A DNA stretch of 64,000 nt from NCBI RefSeq assembly GCF_000571935.1, contig NZ_ATAX01000017.1, forward strand, positions 1 through 64,000, written 5' to 3'. The stretch comes from Ruminococcus flavefaciens 007c. GTDB lineage: Bacteria > Bacillota > Clostridia > Oscillospirales > Ruminococcaceae. This document shows positions 1-9,401 of this stretch, in pieces. The notes beneath the pieces were generated by a model. That model worked only from the letters and a program-made list of their open reading frames with translations, was not told where the DNA came from and ran no database searches. Position 1 is the stretch's first letter; each line of letters opens with the position of its first letter. A program made the translations under genes and the position numbers.

Positions 1-2671
1 CGTCTCCGCCGTTGAGGTAATCGTTGCCTGTACCGCCGTGGAGCTCGTCGTTTCCGTTGCCGCCGTAGAGCTTGTCATTGCCTGCACCGCCGAACAAAAC
101 ATCGTTTCCGCTTAATCCCTTTATTTCATCGTCACCTGATTTACCAAAGAAAACATCTGCTGAATCTGTGCCGCTGAGCTTATCATTATCATATGTACCT
201 TTGATAGCACCAATTATTGCATCATCAAACAGATCAGAAGAATATACAAAGTTATTCACGATCATATTTCTTACGTTCGTGAAGAGACTGAAGTTATTCT
301 GAACTGTTTTTTCAACATAGAACAGATATGCACAGAGATCGGTTAACTCAGAAAAATCTAATGCATTAAATTCTGCAGCCATATAAAGATGTGCTTTCAG
401 TACGGATGTATCATAAGTAATTGTTCCGTTATTATCCACCTTCATCATAATATCGCTAAGATACTTTTCGATTCTACTACCTACCATTGCGAAATAGTAC
501 ATCTCGACAAGGGATGAATAAACACTTTCGAGTATAGGCACAGCAGCTGAATTAGGCTCTGCTCCATTTACTCCGACAAAATCTTCTCCCATAAACTGCT
601 CTATGATATGCAGTTTCTTTGCGCTGAAACTATTGCCTCGGCTGTTATCCTCGATCTCATCTGTATTACAAATGAAATTAAGTATCTTCTCAACACTTTC
701 AAGACGGCTGTCTCTGTCCGAAGTGTTTACAAAAGATTCAACAAGGCCTCTGAGTTCGCCTGTCTCATCTGTTTTTATAGCATTGTAGAGTGAGCTTACC
801 TTTCCATAATTCTTTACATTCGGAAGTCCATCAACAAGTTCGTCAAAACCTGTAATTACCTCTTCTATGGTATCGTAAAGATCTGAAGCTACCCAAAGCT
901 CTCCTATCTTGCTGTTGTCCTTTGAACTGTCACTGTAAACTACTTCAGAAGTATTTCCGATAACGGCCTCTGTTCCTGTTCCAAGGTTGGAGTTCTCATA
1001 ATCAAGCTTGATAGCACTGATACCTGATTTGCTGAGCTTTGTCAGCTCACTTGCTTCGGATATACCGTTGCCGTTAGCGTCCTTCCAGAGTAAAAGATCA
1101 TTATATATGCTGTCTGAAGAATCAATTACTCCGTCCTGATTAGTATCATACTGCTTAAGTGCTTCAAAACCATTTTTCGCACGTTCACCTGTTTCATTTA
1201 TAATATGATAATCACCGAATACCTCGCGGCCGTTATCGATCTTGCCATTTTTATTAATATCCAACCCGAGTATTGAATCCTGATCTGTCCAGTTGATCTT
1301 CTCGGCATAGCCATCGGAATTAAGATCAAAATATGCTCCTTCAGACTTGTTACGGATATTAAAACCATCATTATCTGTGTCAAGTATCAGCGGATCAACA
1401 GCAACTCTTGCTTTTTTAGCTGAGCTGTATTTCGAGCCTATTATCGATTCCCATCCAAGCCTCCATGTACCAATCCAGCCGTCATATTCATCACCTGAAT
1501 AGATAACATCTGCTACATGATCCATTTTCTTATCAAAAGCAATTGCTTTATCATCTATCCAATCAATAATCGATTCTTTAATAGCGTCCTTCTTTTTCTC
1601 TAAATTATCATATGTTTCGTCAACCCAATCGGTAACGCCCCAATCAACAAGCTTATCATATATTGCGTCTCCAAGAGACTTTTTACTTTCCTTAATGTTC
1701 TTATTTGATTCTGTCCATACGACTTCTGCCCAATCCCAAAATCCACCTTTCTCCCATGCATCAGAAGCCTTTTCTTTAAATGATCTGTGATCTTCAAAGA
1801 GACTAATGCCTGTCAGCGGCTCCAATTCACAGTTGAGCTCATAAATAATTCTCCATTCAATATAAGGCATGAACAATGATTGCTTTTCAGGCATCATTTT
1901 ATTCAGAATACACGACATCTCACCGTCCTTAATGCTCGGACCGTTTTTCCAATCATCGGTCGGTTCTGCATGGCTGGCTATATTGTATGCAAGGAATTGA
2001 GCAGAATATGAATGATTCGGATTAATCCTTCTGATCTCTTCATTAAATCCTTCACTGTCCGTTCCTTCGCCTGCACCTATAAGATCTTTTTCCAGAAGTG
2101 AGAAATTTGTTTTCTCCACTATCTTTTTGCCATACTGATAGCACGCAAACAGCTGTGTTAGCATAGTATTCATGAGATTTCCTCCGGGCACTAAACCCAC
2201 GAGGTTTTTAATAATTGACATGAGTTCGCCGGTAGCATGGTCAAATGTATCCATGACCTTGGCATTCGTCTGGATAGCACCTCTGTCATCCTGATACTGT
2301 TCTATGACTTTAAGGTCTTTCCTGAGGTTATTAAGATGTGTTCCGTATGAATCCCAGTTGCTCTTGAAGCTTTTAAGGCTCTTATAAATTTCACTTTTAC
2401 GCAGCTCCGAATATGCAGGAGACTTATCAATAACGCCCATTAAACCGTTTATTGTTGCAGTAAGGGGATCCTTCTCCCATTTGTCATCCCCCATTATTTT
2501 ATATATTTTTACAAGAGTATCACCGTTCAAGCCTAATGATTTCATCTCGTCTTCAAGATACTCATCTACGCAATACGCAAAAACAGACTGTGCTGCTTCG
2601 CCCGGTTTAGCTTTCAAATCATCAAGATATTTGTTTACAAGTTCCTCTGTTGGATTATTAGTATTAGCCAT
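1..2671 (-). CDS. RTX-type calcium-binding repeat protein, C-terminus outside window
   Basis: At least 890 codons are open from the ATG at 2671 (RBS GAAAGGA, 7 bases upstream) to the left edge, so the C-terminus is missing. Residues 1-400 are an acidic, Trp- and Lys-rich helical region with no recognised domain and no signal peptide. Residues about 425-530 hold a repeat region typical of FrpA/FrpC-like RTX proteins, with Ca-binding loops such as DTDNDGF, DLNSDGY, DINKNGKIDNG and DTNQDGVIDSSD. The last visible 40 residues are classic nonapeptides (GGAGNDKLYGG, GGNGNDELHGG). RTX proteins usually leave the cell by type I secretion and fold on binding Ca2+. No ABC exporter is visible here, so export is an inference. 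The function of the N-terminal region is unknown. Confidence 0.85.
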   Translation of the reverse strand, partial: MANTNNPTEELVNKYLDDLKAKPGEAAQSVFAYCVDEYLEDEMKSLGLNGDTLVKIYKIMGDDKWEKDPLTATINGLMGVIDKSPAYSELRKSEIYKSLKSFKSNWDSYGTHLNNLRKDLKVIEQYQDDRGAIQTNAKVMDTFDHATGELMSIIKNLVGLVPGGNLMNTMLTQLFACYQYGKKIVEKTNFSLLEKDLIGAGEGTDSEGFNEEIRRINPNHSYSAQFLAYNIASHAEPTDDWKNGPSIKDGEMSCILNKMMPEKQSLFMPYIEWRIIYELNCELEPLTGISLFEDHRSFKEKASDAWEKGGFWDWAEVVWTESNKNIKESKKSLGDAIYDKLVDWGVTDWVDETYDNLEKKKDAIKESIIDWIDDKAIAFDKKMDHVADVIYSGDEYDGWIGTWRLGWESIIGSKYSSAKKARVAVDPLILDTDNDGFNIRNKSEGAYFDLNSDGYAEKINWTDQDSILGLDINKNGKIDNGREVFGDYHIINETGERAKNGFEALKQYDTNQDGVIDSSDSIYNDLLLWKDANGNGISEASELTKLSKSGISAIKLDYENSNLGTGTEAVIGNTSEVVYSDSSKDNSKIGELWVASDLYDTIEEVITGFDELVDGLPNVKNYGKVSSLYNAIKTDETGELRGLVESFVNTSDRDSRLESVEKILNFICNTDEIEDNSRGNSFSAKKLHIIEQFMGEDFVGVNGAEPNSAAVPILESVYSSLVEMYYFAMVGSRIEKYLSDIMMKVDNNGTITYDTSVLKAHLYMAAEFNALDFSELTDLCAYLFYVEKTVQNNFSLFTNVRNMIVNNFVYSSDLFDDAIIGAIKGTYDNDKLSGTDSADVFFGKSGDDEIKGLSGNDVLFGGAGNDKLYGGNGNDELHGGTGNDYLNGGD

Positions 2672-2945
2672 TTTTTATTCCTTTCTATCATGGTTATCCG
2701 TATTTACATATGAATAATCGAAAAACATATTTAGGTAGTCTTGCATTATCGTTGTTTTTTCAATCCCCGAAAAAGAACGCTTTCCTTTCTCCTGCCAAAA
2801 GCCCAAAACAACAATAGTGAATTATAATGTCCTTAGCAATAACCAAAATCTGACTGACAAGACATTATAACAAATCCCAATTAATTCCTATACCCCCTTC
2901 ATCCTTAGATTTGATCAGACAACTACCCCAGTCTAATCAGAATAT

Positions 2946-2997
2946 ATTATATTATATCAAAAGTAAACTGTCAAATCGGTTGTTAACTCGGGTTAAC
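2946..2997 (-). promoter_or_regulatory. Consensus promoter and palindrome upstream of the RTX gene
   Basis: On the minus strand TTGACA (2969-2974) and TATAAT (2946-2951) are separated by exactly 17 bases, both perfect sigma-A hexamers, pointing at the RTX gene with a leader of about 270 bases. Just upstream of the -35 box lies the inverted repeat GTTAAC-tcgg-GTTAAC (2982-2997), a plausible operator. The long leader and palindrome suggest regulation, but no regulator can be assigned. Confidence 0.6.
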
Positions 2998-3387
2998 GAT
3001 TAAATAAAAAAACAACGCATTGCAGAAACAGACATTTCTAAAGTTTGACAGTAAAACAAAGTGCCTATAATTGTTTGTTTTAAGCAATAAAAGCTTATAG
3101 CAAATAACATTTATGCATTTCCCTTGGATTCAATTATACTATGTGATATAATACTGTTATGATGTAAAGATATATCGGGAGCATTTAACACTTGGTCAGT
3201 GCTAAAAAATGTTAAGAAATTTCTTATAAAGGAAAACTGCTATGACAGTTTTTCAGCTTACTTTAACGGAAATACTGTATACATAATGTTATAAAAAATT
3301 TTTTAGAAAAAATGTCCTACCCGATGTCACAAGTACGAGTGTATATAATGAAAGCGATCGCTGAACTGAATAGAAGGAGGTATACAT
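2998..3387. other. AT-rich intergenic region before the sigma gene
   Basis: No gene is visible here. TTGACA (3045-3050) and TATAAT (3066-3071) occur on the plus strand but only 15 bases apart, which is short for a promoter. A second TATAAT at 3344-3349 lies 38 bases before the sigma-factor start, with no normal -35 hexamer. The sequence at 3313-3334 (gtcctacccgatgtcac) may be an alternative -35 region used by the ECF sigma factor on its own gene. This is inference only. Confidence 0.35.
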
Positions 3388-3954
3388 ATGACGGATCAGG
3401 AGTTCAAGAAACACATGGAACAATCTCCGGAAGAGTGCATGAGAGCAATTTTCAATGAATACTGCAATTATGTATATGTTATAGCCGCAACTAAACTTAA
3501 AAACTGCAGTACTGCGGAAGATATAGAGGAATGTGTGAGTGATACTTTTACAGAGGTATTCAAAAAGATAAATAATCTTGGTGACCGAGATGGTGACCTG
3601 AAAGGATTTATCGGAGTGATAGCCAAACGCAAAGCAATAGATATGTACAGAAAGCTCAATGTAAAAGCTGAAAAAACGATATCTGCTGACGATGAAGTGA
3701 TCAGAGAAATATCGTCGGGAGAAAGTATAATTGAATCTTCTGAGCTGTCAGAGCGTAATTACATCTTATTTAATAAAATAAAAGAATTAGGCGAACCTGA
3801 CACGTCGATAATAATAAAACAGTACTACTATAATATGACAGTAGCTGAAATAGGAAGAGCGATCTCAATGACCGCAGACGCAGTACAGAAACGAAGCATT
3901 AGGGCAAGACAAAAGCTGAAAAAGATGCTTTGTGAAGTCGGCATAAATTATTAA
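3388..3954 (+). CDS. ECF-type RNA polymerase sigma factor
   Basis: 188 aa, with start ATG behind the strong RBS AGAAGGAGG. Region 2 spans about residues 10-90 and includes the helix around AEDIEECVSDTFTEVF and the DNA-melting part KGFIGVIAKRKAIDMYRKL. Region 4 spans about 130-180, with a helix-turn-helix in MTVAEIGRAISMTADAVQKR. Regions 1 and 3 are absent, as in ECF (group 4) sigma factors. It would direct RNA polymerase to a small regulon, often including its own operon. The next gene begins 12 bases downstream and looks like its membrane-bound regulator. Confidence 0.9.
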   Translation: MTDQEFKKHMEQSPEECMRAIFNEYCNYVYVIAATKLKNCSTAEDIEECVSDTFTEVFKKINNLGDRDGDLKGFIGVIAKRKAIDMYRKLNVKAEKTISADDEVIREISSGESIIESSELSERNYILFNKIKELGEPDTSIIIKQYYYNMTVAEIGRAISMTADAVQKRSIRARQKLKKMLCEVGINY

Positions 3955-3966
3955 GGAGGGATATGT

Positions 3967-5085
3967 ATGAATATGAAAGATGAAATGTCCAAGGAATTCG
4001 ACATTGACCTTGAAACTGCAGACAGAATTGCAAAGGAATATCCGTCCCTGTCAGATTCAGCCAAAGAAAGAATGTTTAATATGACTAAGAAGAAAATTAA
4101 TTTAACAAACGCTGCTGATGAGGATAATAATGACAGCGTACACGGTGTAGAAAAATACAATCGTCCGGGGTGGATAAAGTTTGCTGGTATGGCAGCAGCA
4201 GTTGCTATTATCGCAGGCGGCTTCGGCGGAGGAACCTATCTGTTCCACAAGATGAAGGATTCAGCTCCGAATACAAGCGCAACATCAGGAACAGAACCTG
4301 CTACTGAAAGTTCATCATTTACGACAGAAACTGCTACTGAATCTTCTGTAATAACAAGCATTACTACAATAACTATAACAACAGCAGCAACTACAGCTAC
4401 TACTGCCGTTGCTGAGACAACTACAGAAGCAACTGAGACAAAGAGCTTAACTCCTGAAGAAGAAATAGCACATAACCTTACTGATAATTATTGGGATTAT
4501 GAGTGCTTCTTCCATACTCATTCACATTCAATGACTTCTCAAGATGCAAGTGCAAAGGGCATAAATTTGAAATACTCTTACCAGCGTGACGGGAGGACAA
4601 TTGATACCGAACTAACATATATTAAAACCGATGATGAAAGACTTACAGAGAGTACTATGGACGATTTGAAGAAGTTATACAATACATATTACAGCAAAAA
4701 CTATGATCCATTCTATTCTGACCATGTTCAAAATACAAAAGAATATGAATTATTCGGACCTTCATTTACGGCAGATACTCTTACGACTGACACACAAGTA
4801 GATCGTATTTATACATTTATTGAGTATGAGGGCGAATTATATCAGAGAATTATACCCAGTCAATATTTCGCAGGTACACACTGGTCAGATAATCAGGTAG
4901 ATATAACCGACGTAACTGAAAAATCTTTCACACTTAAAAGAAAGATACATTACCCACCAAAGAACGGTGAAATTCCTGGTGAATTCACATTTAAAATTGT
5001 ATTCGATGAAGATGTTCAGGATTGGAGAATCGAGCAGGTAGATGAAGAATATGAATTCACAAATACATCTGAAGCCGCCAACTGA
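3967..5085 (+). CDS. Membrane-anchored probable anti-sigma partner with Thr-rich stalk
   Basis: 372 aa, RBS AAGGAGGG. Residues 1-65 are a charged cytoplasmic part, 69-93 one membrane helix (FAGMAAAVAIIAGGFGGG), and about 100-160 an unusual stalk made mostly of Thr, Ser, Ala and Glu. Residues 160-372 form an external domain of unknown fold. Co-transcription with an ECF sigma factor and the single-span topology fit an anti-sigma factor that senses something outside the cell. No zinc-binding anti-sigma motif (HxxxCxxC) is visible, so this role rests on context. Confidence 0.7.
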   Translation: MNMKDEMSKEFDIDLETADRIAKEYPSLSDSAKERMFNMTKKKINLTNAADEDNNDSVHGVEKYNRPGWIKFAGMAAAVAIIAGGFGGGTYLFHKMKDSAPNTSATSGTEPATESSSFTTETATESSVITSITTITITTAATTATTAVAETTTEATETKSLTPEEEIAHNLTDNYWDYECFFHTHSHSMTSQDASAKGINLKYSYQRDGRTIDTELTYIKTDDERLTESTMDDLKKLYNTYYSKNYDPFYSDHVQNTKEYELFGPSFTADTLTTDTQVDRIYTFIEYEGELYQRIIPSQYFAGTHWSDNQVDITDVTEKSFTLKRKIHYPPKNGEIPGEFTFKIVFDEDVQDWRIEQVDEEYEFTNTSEAAN

Positions 5086-5093
5086 TCCTATAT

Positions 5094-5216
5094 ATGAAAA
5101 AGAAGATGACACAGGCTGAGTTTGCCGCATGGACTGATTATTCTCTTGAGCTCAGGTCTAAGGCTGAAAACGGGGAAATCGAGTTTGAGGTCTATGTGGA
5201 AAATATAAAAAAGTAG
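5094..5216 (+). CDS. Small ORF of 40 aa, possibly a gene remnant
   Basis: It begins nine bases after the previous stop and encodes MKKKMTQAEFAAWTDYSLEL followed by an acidic tail. No good RBS is visible. It may be the degraded end of a copy of an anti-sigma-type protein or a chance ORF. It is listed because it is on the coding strand directly behind the operon. Confidence 0.25.
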   Translation: MKKKMTQAEFAAWTDYSLELRSKAENGEIEFEVYVENIKK

Positions 5217-5277
5217 TGTTATAAAAGTACTCTCCATAAAAGCAGTTAAATGACATATGATCTTTTCTGCTCCCCCA

Positions 5278-5306
5278 TTGCATTCTGTGGGATTCTATGC
5301 TATAAT
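5278..5306 (+). promoter_or_regulatory. Promoter of the GH8 gene
   Basis: TTGCAT (5278-5283), 17 bases, TATAAT (5301-5306). It lies about 100 bases before the start at 5408 and is the only clear promoter in the gap. Confidence 0.65.
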
Positions 5307-5407
5307 GGCTATAAAAGCTGAGGAGGAACTATTCCTTTCCCAGACAGGGAAAACATCATTCCACGAACCTCAGAAAATATGCAATGCGTAGATGGGGAGG
5401 AAGCGCC

Positions 5408-7606
5408 ATGAAAAAGAAACTTTTTGCATTACTCGGTTGTGTGCTGTTGCTGAACATGATCAGGATTCCGATTCCTGCATCAGCACAAACACTGACCAAT
5501 GACACACAACATTATTATGAAGACTGGAAAGAAACTTATCTGCGGCAAAATCCGTATGTCAAAGATGAAACGCAGTATTATGTGTTCTACGGAGAGCAGG
5601 AATATGCGGAAGCACATTCCACGGTTGAGGTCACTGTTTCTGAAGCACATGGTTACGGTATGCTCATCGCGGCTCTGATGTCAGACTATGACAACGAGGC
5701 CAAAGACATTTTCGACGGTATGTACCATTATTATCTGGCACATCCGAGCAGCATCGGCCCGCATCTGATGGCGTGGCAGCAGAGCGATAACGGCAAGGCC
5801 CTCGTAGATTCCAACGGTGCGGATTCTGCAACGGACGGAGATCTGGACATTGCCTATGCACTGCTGCTGGCGGATAAGATCTGGGGAAGCAGCGGCGAAA
5901 TCAATTACCGGCAGGCTGCCGAGCTTGTGATCAATGACATTATGAAATATGATGTGAGCCATGATGATAACATTCTGCGGCTCGGTGACTGGGCATACGA
6001 TGTCGATAAAAATGACAAATATTACACTGCGACACGTGCTTCGGATTTCATCATGCAGTATTTTCCGGTGTTTTACGAAGTGACCGGCGATGAACGCTGG
6101 ATGCAGCTTTATAACAACACCTACGGCATCATTAACCATTTTGTGGATAAATATCAGACCGGTCTGCTGCCGGACTTCATCATCAAGGACAGCAGCGGTG
6201 AATGGATCTCCGCACCCGCGAACTTCCTTGAAAATGAAAACGACGGTGTCTATGAATACAATTCCTGCCGTGTTCCGTGGCGTATCAGTACGGATGCGCT
6301 CGTCGGTCAAAACGCAGATGCAAAAAAGTATGCGGAAACAGTCAACGCATTTTTCGTAAAGGAAACAGGCGGCAAGCCGGAAAAGATCATGGCGGGCTAT
6401 ACACCTGACGGCCATGCGGTCGCAGACTGGGACGATCTTTGTTTTACTGCACCGCTGATGCTTTCCGCAGCAGCTGCCGGAGATAGCAAATGGCATGATA
6501 CGATACGCAAAGAGGTTCTGGATATCGGCGTGGATTCCTATTTCGGTAACACGATCGCCATGCTTTGCCTGATTACCGATGACGGCGGCTGGCTTGTGCC
6601 GGAAACAGCAGCAAAGCCGACCGGAGATGCCAACGGTGACGGTGAATTCAATGTTGCCGATGTGGTACTATTTCAGAAATGGCTCCTGGCTGTTCCTGAC
6701 GCAAATCTTGCCAACTGTAAAGCAGTTGATTTTTATAATGACGACGAGCTCGATATCTTCGACCTTATCCTCATGAAGAAGGAACTTGTCAGGAAAAACG
6801 CCATTAATTATGTAGAGCCCAACAAGCGCATAGAATTCGGTGCAACATACGATATTACCGGAAACGGATTGAAATTATACAGAGGTCCCGATGAAAGCTA
6901 TGAAGTTATCGACAATGTACCTCCATGGACAACGCTTAAAGAACTCGGCTATCAGAATGAAAACAGTCCCTGGATCTTCACGGAATACTCCGGACAGTAT
7001 GGCTGGATAAACACTTCGAAGCTGAATACATCAGCCTTTACGGGCTTACAGTGGGGCAAGCCGGTAATATACCTCTATCCCGAAAAAGAGACCGATGTTC
7101 ATGTTGATCTTAAACTGACCACCTCTGATCTCTATACAACATATCCGAGATATAACAACGGCTGGGATGTTACGGCATATCCCGACGGTTCACTTCTCAA
7201 CAAGGCAGACGGTACGCATCATAAGTACCTTTTCTGGGAAAGTGTGAATGCCCGCACAAGATTTGACTTCTCTAAGGGATTCTGCGTTGCAGGCAGTGAT
7301 ACCGAGAGCTTCCTTAAGGAAAAGCTCACATATATGGGACTGACCGAGGAAGAAATGAACGAATTCATAGTATACTGGCTGCCTAAGATGGAGCATAACA
7401 AGTATAACCTCATTACATTCCAAGGCGATGCTTATACAAATTCAGCAAAGCTTGATATTACTCCCAAGCCTGACAGCCTGCTCCGCATCTTCATGGCTTA
7501 TGTTCCGCTTGAAGAAGCTGTAAATATCCAGCCTCAGCAGCTACAGACCTTTGAGAGAAAGGGCTTTACAGTTGTTGAATGGGGCGGTACGGAGATCCAG
7601 TCGTAA
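5408..7606 (+). CDS. Secreted GH8 glycanase with internal dockerin, SH3-like and C-terminal domain
   Basis: 732 aa from the ATG at 5408. That start has RBS GGGAGG and gives a proper signal peptide (KKK, then a hydrophobic stretch, then PASAQ); the longer frame from 5384 does not. Residues about 30-385 are a GH8 catalytic domain (endo-glucanase or xylanase) with the proton-donor motif VSEAHGYGM (Glu79) and the family signature ATDGDLDIAYAL. Residues about 404-464 are a type I dockerin with one standard Ca loop (DANGDGEFNVADV) and one degenerate loop, implying cellulosome attachment. Next come an SH3-like stretch (GLKLYRGPDESYEV to GQYGWI) and a 180-residue C-terminal domain starting GKPVIYLYPEKE, of unknown function. 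The dockerin is therefore internal, which is unusual. Confidence 0.9.
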   Translation: MKKKLFALLGCVLLLNMIRIPIPASAQTLTNDTQHYYEDWKETYLRQNPYVKDETQYYVFYGEQEYAEAHSTVEVTVSEAHGYGMLIAALMSDYDNEAKDIFDGMYHYYLAHPSSIGPHLMAWQQSDNGKALVDSNGADSATDGDLDIAYALLLADKIWGSSGEINYRQAAELVINDIMKYDVSHDDNILRLGDWAYDVDKNDKYYTATRASDFIMQYFPVFYEVTGDERWMQLYNNTYGIINHFVDKYQTGLLPDFIIKDSSGEWISAPANFLENENDGVYEYNSCRVPWRISTDALVGQNADAKKYAETVNAFFVKETGGKPEKIMAGYTPDGHAVADWDDLCFTAPLMLSAAAAGDSKWHDTIRKEVLDIGVDSYFGNTIAMLCLITDDGGWLVPETAAKPTGDANGDGEFNVADVVLFQKWLLAVPDANLANCKAVDFYNDDELDIFDLILMKKELVRKNAINYVEPNKRIEFGATYDITGNGLKLYRGPDESYEVIDNVPPWTTLKELGYQNENSPWIFTEYSGQYGWINTSKLNTSAFTGLQWGKPVIYLYPEKETDVHVDLKLTTSDLYTTYPRYNNGWDVTAYPDGSLLNKADGTHHKYLFWESVNARTRFDFSKGFCVAGSDTESFLKEKLTYMGLTEEEMNEFIVYWLPKMEHNKYNLITFQGDAYTNSAKLDITPKPDSLLRIFMAYVPLEEAVNIQPQQLQTFERKGFTVVEWGGTEIQS

Positions 7607-7630
7607 AATCATTTTATGTATGTAATAAAA

Positions 7631-7662
7631 GAGCCCGTCTGATCACAGAATCAGGCGGGCTC
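7631..7662. terminator. Bidirectional terminator hairpin
   Basis: GAGCCCGTCTGAT pairs with ATCAGGCGGGCTC around a five-base loop, with AT-rich sequence on both sides. It ends the GH8 gene and lies just beyond the end of the truncated minus-strand gene. Confidence 0.75.
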
Positions 7663-7684
7663 ATTTATATCGTAACCCGTCCTT

Positions 7685-8191
7685 CTACGGTAGAAAGGCC
7701 CCATACATAGCCTGATCTAACTCTGCGAAGCCAGTAGGAATACGACGCTTCTTGCTGTACTCTTGTACCTGCTTGCAACGTTTCTCTGCATCATGTACAA
7801 GATCAAGTGGCTCAGAAGTATCAAGCTCATGAATACGCTCACACTGGGTATCTATGTAAGTCCATGCATCATCTACATCATCTGCACCGAGTTCCTTGAT
7901 TTTATTAAACATATCAAGTAATATCGTATGTCGTTTATTCTTTGTGAGTTCTTGAGTAAGGAACTCTAACGGCTCGTTTACTTGTATGTAAGTAAAGTCA
8001 GGAAATGTCATCTGGAAGGTGAACTTATCAGGTATAGTACCGTACTGATCTCTGTGCTTCAGAATAAATTCTATCTGAGCAGGAAACAGCTTGTAGTATG
8101 ACTTATCAAACGAACAGAGTGTATCTATTTCTTCTTGGTTGTCTGATAATAAGATCCTGTTGATTACCTGTAATTCTACTGCGTTAATCAT
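7685..8191 (-). pseudogene. Truncated DnaB-like replicative helicase, N-terminal part only
   Basis: 168 aa. The first 110 residues resemble the helical N-terminal domain of DnaB-type helicases (FPAQIEFILKHRDQYGTIPD, then a helical linker). The frame reaches RIPTGFAELDQAMYG, the sequence that normally leads into the RecA-like motor, and then stops three codons later. All of the Walker A/B ATPase domain is missing. The cut lies about 20 bases from the GH8 terminator, suggesting deletion or element insertion at this point. The start overlaps the upstream gene by four bases (ATGA). Confidence 0.7.
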
Positions 8192-9342
8192 TTAATAATC
8201 ACCCCCGTTAATACAGTTTTCATTCTTTCAAAGAACGGTCCTGAGCCTACCAAGGTATTCAGATTGGGGGATACTATGATAGTTTGTAGCCCGTTGGTTT
8301 TACGGGTATGAATGAGATTAAGCAAGGTCTGAGCCTGAAAATCTCCGAATTTGACATAATCAATATTGGAGATAACAAGCAATTTGGCCTTAGCTATGAA
8401 TATTTGTTCATACTCAAACGCTTCGGGCATTTCTTTTACACTCCAACTATGTTGTATGTCATCCAGGTACTCACTGAAATTCAAGTGATAAACTGCACAT
8501 CTCAAACAGTTCCCTTTCCAGTGTGTGCATATCGCTGCGTAGATTAAGCGAGAAGCCATGTCTATGGTGTCAGGTGATATAACTACACTATAAGAATTAG
8601 GAGCCGCTGTGAGCCATTCTGAAACGTCTGAGAGCATCTTGGGCTGTATCTCGAAAACAGAAGAGTTACAAGACATCTTATTTCTCTCCAACAGATAAGA
8701 AAACTCCACTAAGGGCGGACAAGAATTATCGCATATGGTCCTACGACAATACTGTTTGAATGGACAATCCATAGTACCATATGCTATACCCTTGTTAAGC
8801 GCCGTTTTATATCGAGCCAGATATGGATTACGACTCTGAAAGAAATCAACACGGGCAGTTACACACTGTTTTGCAAGCTCAACAGGATCTCCGCATTTGT
8901 TTTGAATATAGTAGGTTTCTGGTGCGAACAGTGTAATATACGGCAGGAGACTACCCTTGAGAGGGTATTTATGCTGTACACCGTTATCACGTTCAAGAAG
9001 ATACCTACGGACAACATATTCTTTGATAAACTCTGCGGTCTTAGGGATTACCTTACTCTCAGGCAGGCTATCCCATACTTCGAGAGTCTTATGAAGCACC
9101 CCGTCAATTTCTATATTTTCATAGAAGCTGATTTCTTCTCCATCCACCACTCTTGTAAGCTGATAGAAATGAGGGTATTTTATCATATTCTCCCTTAGCT
9201 CATCATGACTATATCCATTGATAGGGATAATAACTCCTAAGTCCTCATCATAGTCTATACCGTCTATACGCTCATACATAGCTGCGGCACGGGTATGAAT
9301 TAAATGATTAGGGTATAACTTCATCAGATTCCGATCAGTCAT
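8188..9342 (-). CDS. Putative replication protein, DnaC-like C-terminus without Walker A
   Basis: 384 aa. The middle holds a Cys cluster (CPFKQYCRRTICDNSCPP, residues about 195-212) that could bind zinc or an Fe-S cluster. The last 90 residues resemble the second half of DnaC/DnaI-type helicase loaders: KLLVISNIDYVKFGDFQAQ sits where Walker B is expected, and TIIVSPNLNTLVG where sensor 1 is expected. No GxxGxGK[ST] is present. It overlaps the DnaB-like remnant by ATGA, the usual loader-helicase neighbourhood. It may be a non-ATP-binding loader or adaptor, and it may be non-functional now that its partner is truncated. Assignment is tentative. Confidence 0.5.
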   Translation of the reverse strand: MTDRNLMKLYPNHLIHTRAAAMYERIDGIDYDEDLGVIIPINGYSHDELRENMIKYPHFYQLTRVVDGEEISFYENIEIDGVLHKTLEVWDSLPESKVIPKTAEFIKEYVVRRYLLERDNGVQHKYPLKGSLLPYITLFAPETYYIQNKCGDPVELAKQCVTARVDFFQSRNPYLARYKTALNKGIAYGTMDCPFKQYCRRTICDNSCPPLVEFSYLLERNKMSCNSSVFEIQPKMLSDVSEWLTAAPNSYSVVISPDTIDMASRLIYAAICTHWKGNCLRCAVYHLNFSEYLDDIQHSWSVKEMPEAFEYEQIFIAKAKLLVISNIDYVKFGDFQAQTLLNLIHTRKTNGLQTIIVSPNLNTLVGSGPFFERMKTVLTGVIIK

Positions 9343-9401
9343 CTTATTTACTTGAATTTCTCCGATAATTCTGTAAATTTCAAATCAATACTCACCTACT
9401 T

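Noticed and set aside
3045-3071. TTGACA and TATAAT on the plus strand as promoter of the sigma gene
   Set aside because: The spacing is only 15 bases and the site is more than 300 bases from the gene; kept only as a note in the intergenic entry.
5681-6496. Long minus-strand frame opposite the GH8 gene
   Set aside because: Shadow of the GC-biased GH8 codons; GH8 motifs on the plus strand leave no doubt about the coding frame.
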